Positions 8,366-17,400 of a stretch of 17,734 nt of DNA are shown one piece after another. The DNA is from Ruminococcus sp. (GTDB lineage Bacteria > Bacillota > Clostridia > Oscillospirales > Acutalibacteraceae). The first letter of the stretch is position 1. Each line of letters opens with the position of its first letter. The stretch covers positions 1-17,734 of the forward strand of contig JAFVVB010000123.1 in assembly GCA_017502425.1 (NCBI GenBank). The letters run 5' to 3'. The notes beneath the pieces are model-generated. The model was not told where the DNA came from and did no database searches. It saw nothing but the letters and a program-made list of their open reading frames with translations. Position numbers and translations under genes: made by a program.

Positions 8366-8426
8366 GCATAAAAAAATCAGGTTTATTTTGGTTATTTTTC
8401 CTCTATAAAAAAAGGTTACAATATTG

Positions 8427-8432
8427 TATAAT
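8427..8432 (+). promoter_or_regulatory. -10 box for the starch-binding protein gene
   Basis: A perfect TATAAT preceded directly by TG lies 62 bases upstream of ATG 8495. No good -35 is present at 16-18 bases, so the promoter may depend on an activator. The leader contains a small GCGAA/TTCGC hairpin (8447-8461) before the ribosome site. Confidence 0.6.
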
Positions 8433-8494
8433 ATTACCGAGTAATTGCGAAGGTTTTTCGCTTACATCAAATTTTTTAGGAAAGAGTGATACGT

Positions 8495-11404
8495 ATGAAA
8501 TCATCAACTAGACTTCTTTCGTTAGTACTTGCTATGTTAATGCTGTTCTCAGTATTTACAGTAGCTGCTTCAGCGAGAGAAATTGAAGTTGCACAGACTG
8601 GTGTTACTATGACCGGCGGCGAAGTGCTGTATCTTAAGCCTAACTCAAACTGGACTAAAGACGGCGCTAGATTTGCTTGCTATTTCTTTGGTACTGGTAA
8701 CACTTTCGCTTCCATGACTAAGTGCGAAAATGACCCAGGTTACTATAAAGTAACTGTTCCAAGTGGTTCTTGGACTAACGTTATTTTCTGCCGTATGAAT
8801 GGTAGTAACACTACTAACAACTGGAACAACAAATGGAACCAGACTGGTGACCTTACTTATGATGGCACAAAGAATCTGTTCACTGTTCCTGATGGAGCAT
8901 GGGACGGTTCTACATCAGGTTGGAGCGTATGGTCAGAGACTCCTGTTGAGACAGAACCAGAGTCAACTGAACCAGAAGCTACTGAACCAGATGCTACTGA
9001 ACCAGATGCTACTGAGCCGGAAGCTACTGAGCCAGAAGCTACTGAACCAGAAGCAACTGAGCCAGAAGAAACTGAACCTCCAGTTTCAAAAACAGCTTAT
9101 TTCATCAACTCAGCTAAGTGGGATGCAGTTAGTGCTTACGCTTGGATTGACGGCGGAGCAGCTATGTCATGGCCTGGTACTCCTATGACTAAAACTGAAG
9201 ATACTGTTAACGGTTTCGATGTTTATGAAATTACAGTAGATGTTGACTATCAGAATATCATTTTCAACAACAACGATAACGGTTCTAAGACTGATGACCT
9301 CACATTCATGGATGGTCAGTACTATGATCTTAAAACTACTACATGGTACGCTTCTCTTGACGAAGTACCTGCAGTAGATACACTTGCTACTGACCGTTAC
9401 CTCGTTGGTTCTTTCAACGGTTGGTCAACTTCTAAAAATGAGTTCAAGTTAAATGCTGAGGGTGAGAGAACAGGTTATGTTACACTTACTCTTGAAGCTG
9501 AGACTGACTATGAATTCAAAGTTGTTAGAGAAGGCGCTTGGACTAGCTGTGCTACACCTATCACAGGTACAGTTGAAGGTCTTACTTTCAGCTCATCAGT
9601 AGGCGGCAACGCTACACTTAAGACAACAGTAGCCGGTGAGTATGTATTCTCATTCGGTCTTGATAACTCACAGCTCTCAGTTACATATCCAGAGCCAGAA
9701 GAAACTGAACCAGAAGCTACTGAACCAGAAGCAACTGAGCCAGAAGCAACTGAGCCAGAAGCTACTGAACCAGAAGCAACTGAACCAGAAGAAACTGAGC
9801 CAGAAGCTACTGAGCCAGAAGAAACTGAACCAGTTGTTGTTGCTGAAGCTGGTTACTACCTTGTTGGTACATTAAACGGTCAGGACTGCTGGACTGTTGA
9901 CGAGAATTCTGCTGACAGAATGTTAGTTGCTAACGAAGGTGCACAGGGCGAGTATATGCTCGACTACACATTCGTTGAAGGCGACGAAATTAAGGTTGTA
10001 TACTTTGACGGTACTGCAAACGCAAAGTGGTATAACGATGGTGGCGATAACTATGGCATCGGCGCAGTTAAAGCTGGCGAAGGCACACTTTACTTCAGAC
10101 CAGATGGTAATGACGCTTGGTCATATTATTACTTCACAGTAGTTCCTAAGGAAGTTCCTACTGAGTCATCAGAGGAAGAGTCATCTGACGATCCTGCAAC
10201 AGACGATCAGCCTACTATTCCATCAGAAGAATCTACTGAAGAATCAACTGAGCCATCAGAAGATGATACAGAATACATGACTATTTACTTCCAGAACAAC
10301 TGGTTGTGGTCAGACGTGAAAGCTTACTTCTGGGGCAGCGCATCCGCTAACAGCGGTGAGTACCCAGGCGATGCTATGAAACTCTATGATAACGATGGTA
10401 CATACGATGTTTATATGGTAAAAGTTCCTACTGACATCGAAGGTATTATTTTCAATGGTATCAAGGATGACGGTACAGGCACTCTCGATAAGACACCTGA
10501 TATCAAAGAAGGTTTCTACGATGGTATCTGCTACTACATGATGTGGGATAACGGAAACACAACAGGTTCTATGGATATCAAGGATTTATTCCCTGACGAA
10601 ATCCCATCAGAAGACGTTTCTGAAGAAGAATCAACTGAAGAACCATCTATCAATAAGGTTGATAAAGTAGATGGCGTTAAACCAGTTGATGCTACAAGAG
10701 ATTCATTTACAATTTCTTGGGATGCAGTTGAAGATGTTGCTTACTACTGGGTATATGTAGACGGTATTGTTTACGATAAGACAACTGACACTCAGATTAC
10801 TGTAACAGGTCGTAAGGTTGATACAGAGTACAAAGTTATCGTTCGTGCATCATACGCTGACGATACTATCACACCTATGGACGAAGCAACTGAAGTTTCT
10901 GTAAGAACAAATAGCTATGTTTACTCATCAAGTGCTGAAGCTAATGCTGATAGCATTACTATCAGTTGGGAAGCAGTAGATTCTACAAAGACATGGATTT
11001 ACTATGGTAAAAATGCTGATGATCTTAAGATCTACGGTTCTTCTACATCTAACGAGTTCACAATCCCAGGCCTTGAGTCAAATACAACATATTACTGCAA
11101 GCTTGCTCACTATATCGACGACAGACTTGTAGATACACAGGAAGTATTCGAAGTTAAGACAGCTGTTGATGAAGCATTACTCGTTGATGCAGTGGCTACT
11201 GAAGATGGTATGACACTTTCATGGAATGCTGTTGATACAGTTAAATACTGGGTATTCGTTGAGACACCTGATGGCACTATCACATATGGCACAACTGACA
11301 CAACATTAACACTTGACGGTTTTGCAGCTGACGAGTACACAATCACTGTTAAGGGTGCAACAGCTGAAGGCAAGATGGTTTACTACTATCCAGTAGAAGC
11401 TTGA
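8495..11404 (+). CDS. Secreted multi-module starch-binding protein, non-catalytic
   Basis: A 969-residue extracellular protein with no glycoside-hydrolase domain, probably tethering starch. Order: signal peptide (1-27, cut after AASA); an aromatic beta-rich module (43-148, starts LYLKPNSNW); TEPEA linker (149-198); CBM26-like module (199-294; AYFINSAKWDAVSAY, MSWPGTPM, IIFNNND); CBM48/X25-like module (300-399; DRYLVGSFNGWS, Y-E-F-K-V-V); second TEPEA linker (400-451); a module starting AGYYLVGTLNG (452-552), shared with the protein encoded from 14426; Ser/Glu linker (553-593); divergent CBM26 (594-699; WSDVKAYFWG, GIIFNG); and three Fn3-like domains (720-806, 807-892, 893-969). No dockerin, cohesin, sortase motif or S-layer module is seen, so anchoring is unexplained. 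ATG 8495 fits AGGAAAGAG; the in-frame GTG 8486 overlaps that site. It is analogous to R. bromii starch-adherence proteins by inference only. Confidence 0.85.
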   Translation: MKSSTRLLSLVLAMLMLFSVFTVAASAREIEVAQTGVTMTGGEVLYLKPNSNWTKDGARFACYFFGTGNTFASMTKCENDPGYYKVTVPSGSWTNVIFCRMNGSNTTNNWNNKWNQTGDLTYDGTKNLFTVPDGAWDGSTSGWSVWSETPVETEPESTEPEATEPDATEPDATEPEATEPEATEPEATEPEETEPPVSKTAYFINSAKWDAVSAYAWIDGGAAMSWPGTPMTKTEDTVNGFDVYEITVDVDYQNIIFNNNDNGSKTDDLTFMDGQYYDLKTTTWYASLDEVPAVDTLATDRYLVGSFNGWSTSKNEFKLNAEGERTGYVTLTLEAETDYEFKVVREGAWTSCATPITGTVEGLTFSSSVGGNATLKTTVAGEYVFSFGLDNSQLSVTYPEPEETEPEATEPEATEPEATEPEATEPEATEPEETEPEATEPEETEPVVVAEAGYYLVGTLNGQDCWTVDENSADRMLVANEGAQGEYMLDYTFVEGDEIKVVYFDGTANAKWYNDGGDNYGIGAVKAGEGTLYFRPDGNDAWSYYYFTVVPKEVPTESSEEESSDDPATDDQPTIPSEESTEESTEPSEDDTEYMTIYFQNNWLWSDVKAYFWGSASANSGEYPGDAMKLYDNDGTYDVYMVKVPTDIEGIIFNGIKDDGTGTLDKTPDIKEGFYDGICYYMMWDNGNTTGSMDIKDLFPDEIPSEDVSEEESTEEPSINKVDKVDGVKPVDATRDSFTISWDAVEDVAYYWVYVDGIVYDKTTDTQITVTGRKVDTEYKVIVRASYADDTITPMDEATEVSVRTNSYVYSSSAEANADSITISWEAVDSTKTWIYYGKNADDLKIYGSSTSNEFTIPGLESNTTYYCKLAHYIDDRLVDTQEVFEVKTAVDEALLVDAVATEDGMTLSWNAVDTVKYWVFVETPDGTITYGTTDTTLTLDGFAADEYTITVKGATAEGKMVYYYPVEA
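8951..9079 (+). repeat. 15-base tandem repeat coding TEPEA linker 1
   Basis: Eight 15-base units (ACTGAACCAGAAGCT type) plus a partial unit encode TEPES/TEPEA/TEPDA/TEPEE, an extended acidic linker between two binding modules. Third-base variation (GAA/GAG, GCT/GCA) shows the units are not perfectly homogenised. Confidence 0.93.
9692..9832 (+). repeat. 15-base tandem repeat coding TEPEA linker 2
   Basis: Eight 15-base units with short flanking partial units encode a second TEPEA/TEPEE linker. It is nearly identical in sequence to the linker at 8951-9079, about 0.6 kb upstream in the same gene, so the two are direct repeats within one coding sequence. Confidence 0.93.
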
Positions 11405-11443
11405 TTTGTTTTTTAGCTTTTAGTGCTTAATAAATAATAATCG

Positions 11444-11477
11444 ACGGGAGATCCTTTCGGGTCTCCCGTTTTATTTT
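11444..11477 (+). terminator. Intrinsic terminator after the starch-binding gene
   Basis: An 11-base GC-rich stem (11444-11454 with 11459-11469, one G-T pair) and TTTC loop are followed by a T-rich tract. It lies 40 bases after the stop codon. Confidence 0.93.
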
Positions 11478-11705
11478 GCTTAAATTTCGTTTTTTGGTGG
11501 ATTTAACATGTCGCTTTTGTGTATATTTAACTAAAATACACTTGTTTTGATGAGTGGAATGTATAAGTTGACGTTAACAATATACAAAAGCAATAGCTGA
11601 AATTTGTGCATAATACCCAAACAAAAAGCTCTTAGTTTGATTTTTATGTTAGACAAATTTTCTTTGACTCAGATTTATTAGTAATACTTAACAAGAATAA
11701 AATTT
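11478..11705. other. Intergenic region upstream of the dockerin amylase
   Basis: AT-rich, with no plausible small gene. The only clear structure is an imperfect inverted repeat at 11519-11541 (GTGTAT, one bulged A and TTT pairing with AAAATACAC around a 4-base loop), which could be an operator or a weak hairpin. The rest (11542-11682) shows nothing recognisable. From about 11683 the sequence begins to resemble the region upstream of the third starch gene. Confidence 0.4.
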
Positions 11706-11756
11706 AAAGTTTAGTATTTAATGCCGTTGTTTTTTTGAAGCCTATTATTGTAAAAT
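11706..11756 (+). promoter_or_regulatory. Amylase promoter with shared upstream element
   Basis: A 24-base element at 11706-11729 (AAAGTTTAGT, A, TTTA, three variable bases, CCGTTG) overlaps a -35 TTGTTT (11727-11732), 18 bases before a -10 TAAAAT (11751-11756). The same element, at the same distance from an identical -10, precedes the gene starting at 14426. A short inverted repeat (TTGTA/TACAA, 11748-11760) spans the -10. Confidence 0.65.
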
Positions 11757-11794
11757 ACAAGTGTAATATTAATTCTTGCTTTAGGAGAGAAATT

Positions 11795-14146
11795 ATGACT
11801 AAAAGAATTCTGAGTTTAGTGCTTACAGTTTGCGTAATGCTCACTTGCATTCTCACAGTAAACTGCTTTGCACCACAGCCACAGGCTGCTGAAATTGATA
11901 CTACTTCTGTTTCAGCAAGCACAGGTCCACAGAGCGATGTACAGGGTAGTGCTATCCTTCACTGCTTCAACTGGTCTTACAATTCAATCAAAAACAACTT
12001 ACAGGCGATTAAAGACGCTGGTTACACAGCTGTTCAGACTTCTCCTGTCCAGACACCTAAAGACTATAACTCTTCATGGAGAGATCAGGGTGGTCAGTGG
12101 TGGAAACTTTATCAGCCACTTAACTTTTCTATCTCAAATAGCACATGGCTTGGCACAAAGAACGATTTAAAATCACTTTGTGACGCAGCAGAGAGAATGG
12201 GAATCAAGGTTATCGTTGACGTTGTTGCTAACCACCTTTCTGGTAACGGTGGTGGCGGCTACGGTTCGCTTGACGGCAACGTAGATGGCTCACTTAAGAG
12301 ATACGAGTACTTCCACGATTATTACAATGGCGCTACTGATAACAACCGTTACGAAATGACTATGGGTCATATCGGTATGCCTGACCTTAACACAGGTCAT
12401 GGCGATGTTCAGAGAATCGTTAAAGACTTCCTTATTGAATGTATCAACGTTGGTGTTGACGGCTTCCGTTTCGATGCTGCTAAGCATATTGAGCTTCCAA
12501 CAGACGATGGTAACAGAAGTGATTTCTGGCCAACAGTAATCAATGGTTCACAGGCAGCAGCTGGTGGTAGAAAGATTTACTACTACGGTGAGATTCTCAA
12601 CGGTTGTGGTACAGATATCAATAACTACACAAGATACATGAGCATTACTGATAACTACGCTAGTGACGCTATTTTAGTTGCTACATGTAATGGTAACGCT
12701 TCAGGTATGGCTAACTCTCACTACGCTAAGGGCGCTGCAGCTGATAAGAACGTGCTGTGGGTTGAGTCACACGACACATACTGGGGTCAGTCAGGCTCAG
12801 CTGGTATGGGTAATACTAAAGGCGTATCTGATGACAAAATCATCAAAGCATGGGCTATGATCGGTTCACGTGCTGAAGCTTCATCACTGTTCTTTGCTCG
12901 TTCAGCTCAGAACATGGGTGATGCTAGTACAAACACAACATGGAAATCAAAGCCTGTTGCTGAAGTAAATAAATTCAAAAACTACTTTGACGGTCAGTCT
13001 GAGTATGTTGCAAACGAAGGCTCAATCGCATACAACGAGCGTGGTACATCAGGTGTTGTTCTTGTTAACGCTAACGGCACATCATGCTCAGTAAATGTTA
13101 GAGCTAACAAAATGGCTAACGGTACATACACTGACGCTGTAACAGGCAGCAAGTTTACTGTATCAAACGGTAGAATCACCGGTAACATCGGTAACACAGG
13201 TGTGGCTGTTGTATATAATCCATCAAACAATCAGCAGGAATCAACTGAGCAGTCAACTGAGCAGTCAACCGAGCAGTCAACTCAGGCTTCTACTGAAGCT
13301 AAAGAAAAGTATCTCGTTGGTGATGTTGACTTAGATGGTGAAATTTCAGTTATGGATGCTACCGCTATTCAGCAGTACTTATCACAGATGATTAATTTAA
13401 GTGCTAAGGGTAAACGCGGTGGTGATATTGATTTGGATAAATCGGTAGACGTTACTGATGCAACAGTAATCCAGCTTTATCTCATCGGAATGAAACCTGA
13501 TGGCACATACTGTGGTCAGTATAGATTTGATGATCCGAATCCAGATCCAGATCCAACAGTAAAACCAGACCCACAGGGTAATTACTTGTACTACAAAAAC
13601 ACTAACAACTGGAGCGAAGTTAAGATTTACTACTGGAGCGACAGTGATACAGGTATGACAGCATGGCCTGGTATCAATATGGAAAACATCGGTGATGGCG
13701 TTTACAGAGCTGAAGTTCCATCAAATATCGGTTATGTAATCTTCAACAATGGTTCAGCTCAGACTGAAAACCTCAGATTTGAAGGTCTTAACAAGATTTT
13801 TGATAATGGTAGCTGGAAAAATTACGGTCCAACACCTACTGAGCCGACTGAAGAATCTTCATATAATCCAATACCAAATAACGACAAGTATATCTACTAT
13901 AAGAATAACGATGGTTGGAACGAAGTTAAAGTTTACTACTGGAGTGATTCTAACAGCAATATGACTGGATGGCCTGGTCTGCATATGGAATCAATCGGTA
14001 ACAACGTATACAGAGCAGAAATTCCATCAGATGCTAATATGGTAGTATTCAATAATAATAATCAGGGTCAGCAGACCAGCGACATAAGACTCGAAGGACT
14101 CGGAAAGATTTACGATAACGGTTCATGGAGTACTTATAACGGCTGA
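11795..14146 (+). CDS. Extracellular GH13 alpha-amylase with dockerin and two CBM26
   Basis: A 783-residue secreted endo-acting alpha-amylase hydrolysing alpha-1,4 bonds in starch. It closely resembles the Bacillus subtilis AmyE type (probably GH13 subfamily 28). Order: signal peptide (about 1-32); GH13 barrel with region I D142-VVANH-147, region II GFRFDAAKH with nucleophile D227, region III acid/base E266 (YYGEIL), and region IV H326-D327 (VESHDTY); C-terminal beta domain (GSIAYNERGTSGVVLVN); STEQ linker (about 482-506); type I dockerin (508-567) with repeats GDVDLDGEISVMDA and GDIDLDKSVDVTDA; Pro/Asp linker; CBM26 (596-680, NNWSEVKIYYW, WPGINM, VIFNNGSAQ); and CBM26 (698-783). All catalytic residues are present. 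The dockerin implies docking to a cohesin scaffold. Its central position, not C-terminal, is notable. ATG 11795 is set by AGGAGAG at 11783-11789. Confidence 0.95.
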   Translation: MTKRILSLVLTVCVMLTCILTVNCFAPQPQAAEIDTTSVSASTGPQSDVQGSAILHCFNWSYNSIKNNLQAIKDAGYTAVQTSPVQTPKDYNSSWRDQGGQWWKLYQPLNFSISNSTWLGTKNDLKSLCDAAERMGIKVIVDVVANHLSGNGGGGYGSLDGNVDGSLKRYEYFHDYYNGATDNNRYEMTMGHIGMPDLNTGHGDVQRIVKDFLIECINVGVDGFRFDAAKHIELPTDDGNRSDFWPTVINGSQAAAGGRKIYYYGEILNGCGTDINNYTRYMSITDNYASDAILVATCNGNASGMANSHYAKGAAADKNVLWVESHDTYWGQSGSAGMGNTKGVSDDKIIKAWAMIGSRAEASSLFFARSAQNMGDASTNTTWKSKPVAEVNKFKNYFDGQSEYVANEGSIAYNERGTSGVVLVNANGTSCSVNVRANKMANGTYTDAVTGSKFTVSNGRITGNIGNTGVAVVYNPSNNQQESTEQSTEQSTEQSTQASTEAKEKYLVGDVDLDGEISVMDATAIQQYLSQMINLSAKGKRGGDIDLDKSVDVTDATVIQLYLIGMKPDGTYCGQYRFDDPNPDPDPTVKPDPQGNYLYYKNTNNWSEVKIYYWSDSDTGMTAWPGINMENIGDGVYRAEVPSNIGYVIFNNGSAQTENLRFEGLNKIFDNGSWKNYGPTPTEPTEESSYNPIPNNDKYIYYKNNDGWNEVKVYYWSDSNSNMTGWPGLHMESIGNNVYRAEIPSDANMVVFNNNNQGQQTSDIRLEGLGKIYDNGSWSTYNG
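13241..13285 (+). repeat. 12-base tandem repeat coding STEQ linker
   Basis: Three copies of a 12-base unit (TCAACTGAGCAG, one with ACC) plus a partial copy encode STEQ repeats. They form a flexible linker between the amylase C-domain and the dockerin. Confidence 0.9.
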
Positions 14147-14253
14147 TTATATTAATAACAGAAACCAAAATGCTGCGGATACGACAAAAATCAGTGGTTA
14201 AAATACACAAAAACATAACTTCCTATATGTTTATTATGCATATATCAAACAAG

Positions 14254-14284
14254 AGACGAAGGCTGAAAATGCCTTCGTCTTTTT
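14254..14284 (+). terminator. Intrinsic terminator after the dockerin amylase
   Basis: A perfect 10-base stem (14254-14263 with 14271-14280) with a 7-base loop is followed by T5. It lies about 107 bases after the stop. The intervening 14147-14253 shows no gene or other clear element. Confidence 0.92.
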
Positions 14285-14330
14285 GTTTTTATATACATTT
14301 GCTTATAAATAATACACAAGAAACGATTTA

Positions 14331-14381
14331 AAAGTTTAGTGTTTATCTCCGTTGAAATCTCAATGATTTATGATGTAAAAT
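14331..14381 (+). promoter_or_regulatory. Promoter of the second amylase with shared upstream element
   Basis: The element at 14331-14354 matches 20 of 24 bases of the one at 11706-11729. It is followed by -35 TTGAAA (14352-14357), an 18-base spacer and -10 TAAAAT (14376-14381). The untranslated leader is about 40 bases and ends with a GGGGG ribosome site at 14413-14417. Confidence 0.68.
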
Positions 14382-14425
14382 AATATTGTAAGAGGTAAAG
14401 CTTTTTTCATAAGGGGGATGTAATC

Positions 14426-17400
14426 ATGTTGAAAAGATTGCTTAGTTTATCGCTTGCTATATGTATTGTTTTTTCTTGCTTTATAGCAACTGATAAAATA
14501 TTCGTAAAAACTGATGCAGCGACTAGTGACTATGGTCTTACTGATAATGTTCAGGATGGGCAGATTCTTCAGTGCTGGAACTGGTCGTTTAATAACATAA
14601 AGAACAATATGGCTAAAATAGCTGACCAAGGATTTTCTGCTATCCAGACTTCACCTATTCAGGCTTCAAAGGAATCTACTAAGGAAAGCTGGAGCACAGC
14701 AGGAAACGCCTTCTGGGTTTATTACCAGCCTATTAATTTCAGCATAGAAACGAATTCAAGAAGTGCACTTGGTACAAAGTCAGAGTTCAAAGCTATGTGT
14801 GATGAAGCTGAAAAATATGGAATCAAAGTTATTGTTGACACAGTATTCAACCATCTTGCCAATGCTAATTCAGATAACTCTCTGAATAGTCAGATACCTT
14901 CTGATATAAGAGATGATTCATCATGTTGGCATAATATTTATACTAATATTTCTAACTATTCCGATAGATATGATATAACTCATCGCTGTCTGGCAGGTCT
15001 TCCTGATCTAAATACAGGTAGCTCTAAAATCCAAAATTACGCTATCGGATTTTTGAAAGAATGTATCGATGCAGGTGCAGATGGCTTCCGTTTTGATGCT
15101 GCGAAGCATATTGAAACACCGTCCGATTATTCCGGTACATCAAGTGATTTTTGGCCGAATGTTATTAATGCGGCTACTTCTTATTCACAGTCAACATATG
15201 GCACAACACCTTATTTCTACGGCGAGATGCTCGATAATACAGGCGGTGTTGATATCAGCGCGTATACAAAATACATGAGCGTAACTGATAATGGTGGTAG
15301 TAACAGTATCAGAAATGCTGTGAACAGCTCAAACGCAGGCAGTGCTGCGAATTCATACATATTCAACGGAGCACAGCCAAAGTATACAGTACAGTGGAAC
15401 GAATCTCACGATACATACGCTGAGGGTAGTTCAAACTATGTCTCTGATACTGCTTTGAAAAAAACATGGGCGCTCGTTGGTTCCCGTGCTGAGGTTTGCG
15501 GGCTTTATTTAGCACGTCCTAATAGTTCTTCTACTAAGCTCGGTAGCGCTGACACTACTGCATGGGCTGACAAGGAAGTCAAGGCTATCAACAGATTCAA
15601 AAATGCTTTCGTTGGTGAGACTGAGTATTTTGCCTCATCGGGAAGTATCGCGTATAACGAGCGTGGTACATCAGGTGTAGTGCTCGTTAATGTTTCAGGC
15701 GGTTCAGCTTCTGTAAATGTAGTAGCTAATCGTATGGCGTCAGGTACATATAAAGACGCTATTACTGGCAACACATTCACAGTATCTAACTCAAAGATAA
15801 TCGGTAATATCGGTAGCACAGGTATTGCGGTAGTATATGACGAATCAAAAATTAACAACGATACTGTTGTTTCTACCGAGAGTTCAACATCTGAAACTTT
15901 ATCAGGTGAAAAAAGAACCGTTAACATAGGTGTTATTGAATATATCACAGATACTTTAACTCTTCATTATTGGAACAACACGGGATTAGAAGGTGACGCT
16001 ACTCTCAAAGCTACCGGCAAAACCGCTAAATACGCAGTAGGTTCATCTTACTGGTCAAATGCAGAGCAGACATTTAATATATATACCGCTGAAGTTCCCG
16101 TGGAAGCTACATCAATGAAAACATATACAGCTGCTGATAACAGTAACTGGGCACAGGAAGAAGTGCAGTGCTCAGAAGATAACATAACATTGGTGTTTGA
16201 GTGGGGCGGTACATATCATAATGTATCAGCTATATACACCGAGGAAACAGTGGAATCAAGCGAGGAAACAGTGGAATCAAGCGAAGAAACAGTTGAGTCA
16301 AGTGAGGCTGAAACTGAAGAATCAAGTGAGGAAGAAACTATTGAATCAACTGAAGAATCAAGCGAAGTTGAAACTGAAAGCTCATCAACTTCGGATAGTG
16401 CGGGATACTATCTCGTAGGTACTTTAAACGGCGAGAATTACTGGTATGTTGACGACAACTCAACAGATAGAAAACTCAAGTTCAATGAAACTGATAATCA
16501 GTACACACTTGACTGGGAATTCTTCGACGGTGATTCAATCAAGGTTGTGCATTACGACGGTACATCGATTACCCGTTGGTATAATAGTTCAGGAGATAAC
16601 TATTCTATCGGCTCATCGAAAAAGGGGGAGGGAACTATCTACTTCCGCCCTGACGGAAACTCAGATTGGTCATACTATTACTTTACAGTACAGCCTAAAA
16701 CAGTAGATGAAACAGAGTCTACTGAGGAAGAAACAGAGTCTACTGAGGAAGAAACAGAGGCAACTGAAGTTCAAAAGCCGGTGAAAGTAGAAAACATAGT
16801 AGCAACTCCATCATCATCAACAGCAGTACTTAGTTGGGACGCAGTTGAAGGTGCAACAAAATACTGGGTGTATAAGAATGTATCCGGTAGCTACGTAATA
16901 TACTCAAGTGCATCTACTAATAAGCTTACTGTGGCAAGCTTGCTGGGTGATACAACATATCAGTTTAAAGTAGTAGCAGTATTAAGCGACGGCACTACTC
17001 AGAAGCTAGCTGATGCTGATGTAGTAGAATTCACTACTCTTGCTCCGATAGTAACCAAAAACATTGAAACAGTATCTTCAGTAACTTCTATTACACTCTC
17101 ATGGGATAAAGTAGAGGGAGCACAGAAATACTGGATATATAAGGCGTTTGAAGAAAACGGACCTTTCTACGTTTACGATGCGACTACCGACCTTGAATAC
17201 AGCGTGAAAGCTCTCCAACCTGATACTACTTATTATTTCAAAGTAGTACCTGCTGTTCTTACAAACGGAAAACTGTATTTAGGCGAAACAGGAGCTGCTC
17301 AGAAGATAGAGGCTACTACATCTTCAGGTGAGAGTATCAAGGTTAAAGTAACTGACTTAACCTCAACTTCTGCTACAATAAGCTGGAATGCTTTTGAAAA

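Noticed and set aside
8799..9188. Plus-strand open frame rich in Leu/Gln/Asn
   Set aside because: It is an out-of-frame reading of the TEPEA repeats inside the starch-binding gene; the real frame has signal peptide, modules and linkers.
8951..9832. CRISPR array
   Set aside because: The repeats are contiguous 15-base coding units without spacers and lie in frame in a secreted protein.
10650..11404. Dockerin, cohesin or sortase anchor at the end of the non-catalytic protein
   Set aside because: The C-terminus consists of Fn3-like domains ending in PVEA; there is no calcium-loop repeat, LPxTG or hydrophobic tail.
11519..11541. Second terminator or riboswitch upstream of the dockerin amylase
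   Set aside because: The stem is short, AT-rich and bulged, with no proper T-run and no recognisable aptamer; kept only as a weak inverted repeat.
11795..11866. Lipoprotein signal in the dockerin amylase
   Set aside because: Cys at residue 24 is preceded by Asn and does not fit a lipobox; an ordinary signal peptide with cleavage near residue 32 fits better.
15505..15948. 147-residue minus-strand open frame
   Set aside because: It lies wholly antisense to the amylase C-domain, has no ribosome site or promoter, and its composition reflects the codon pattern of the opposite strand.
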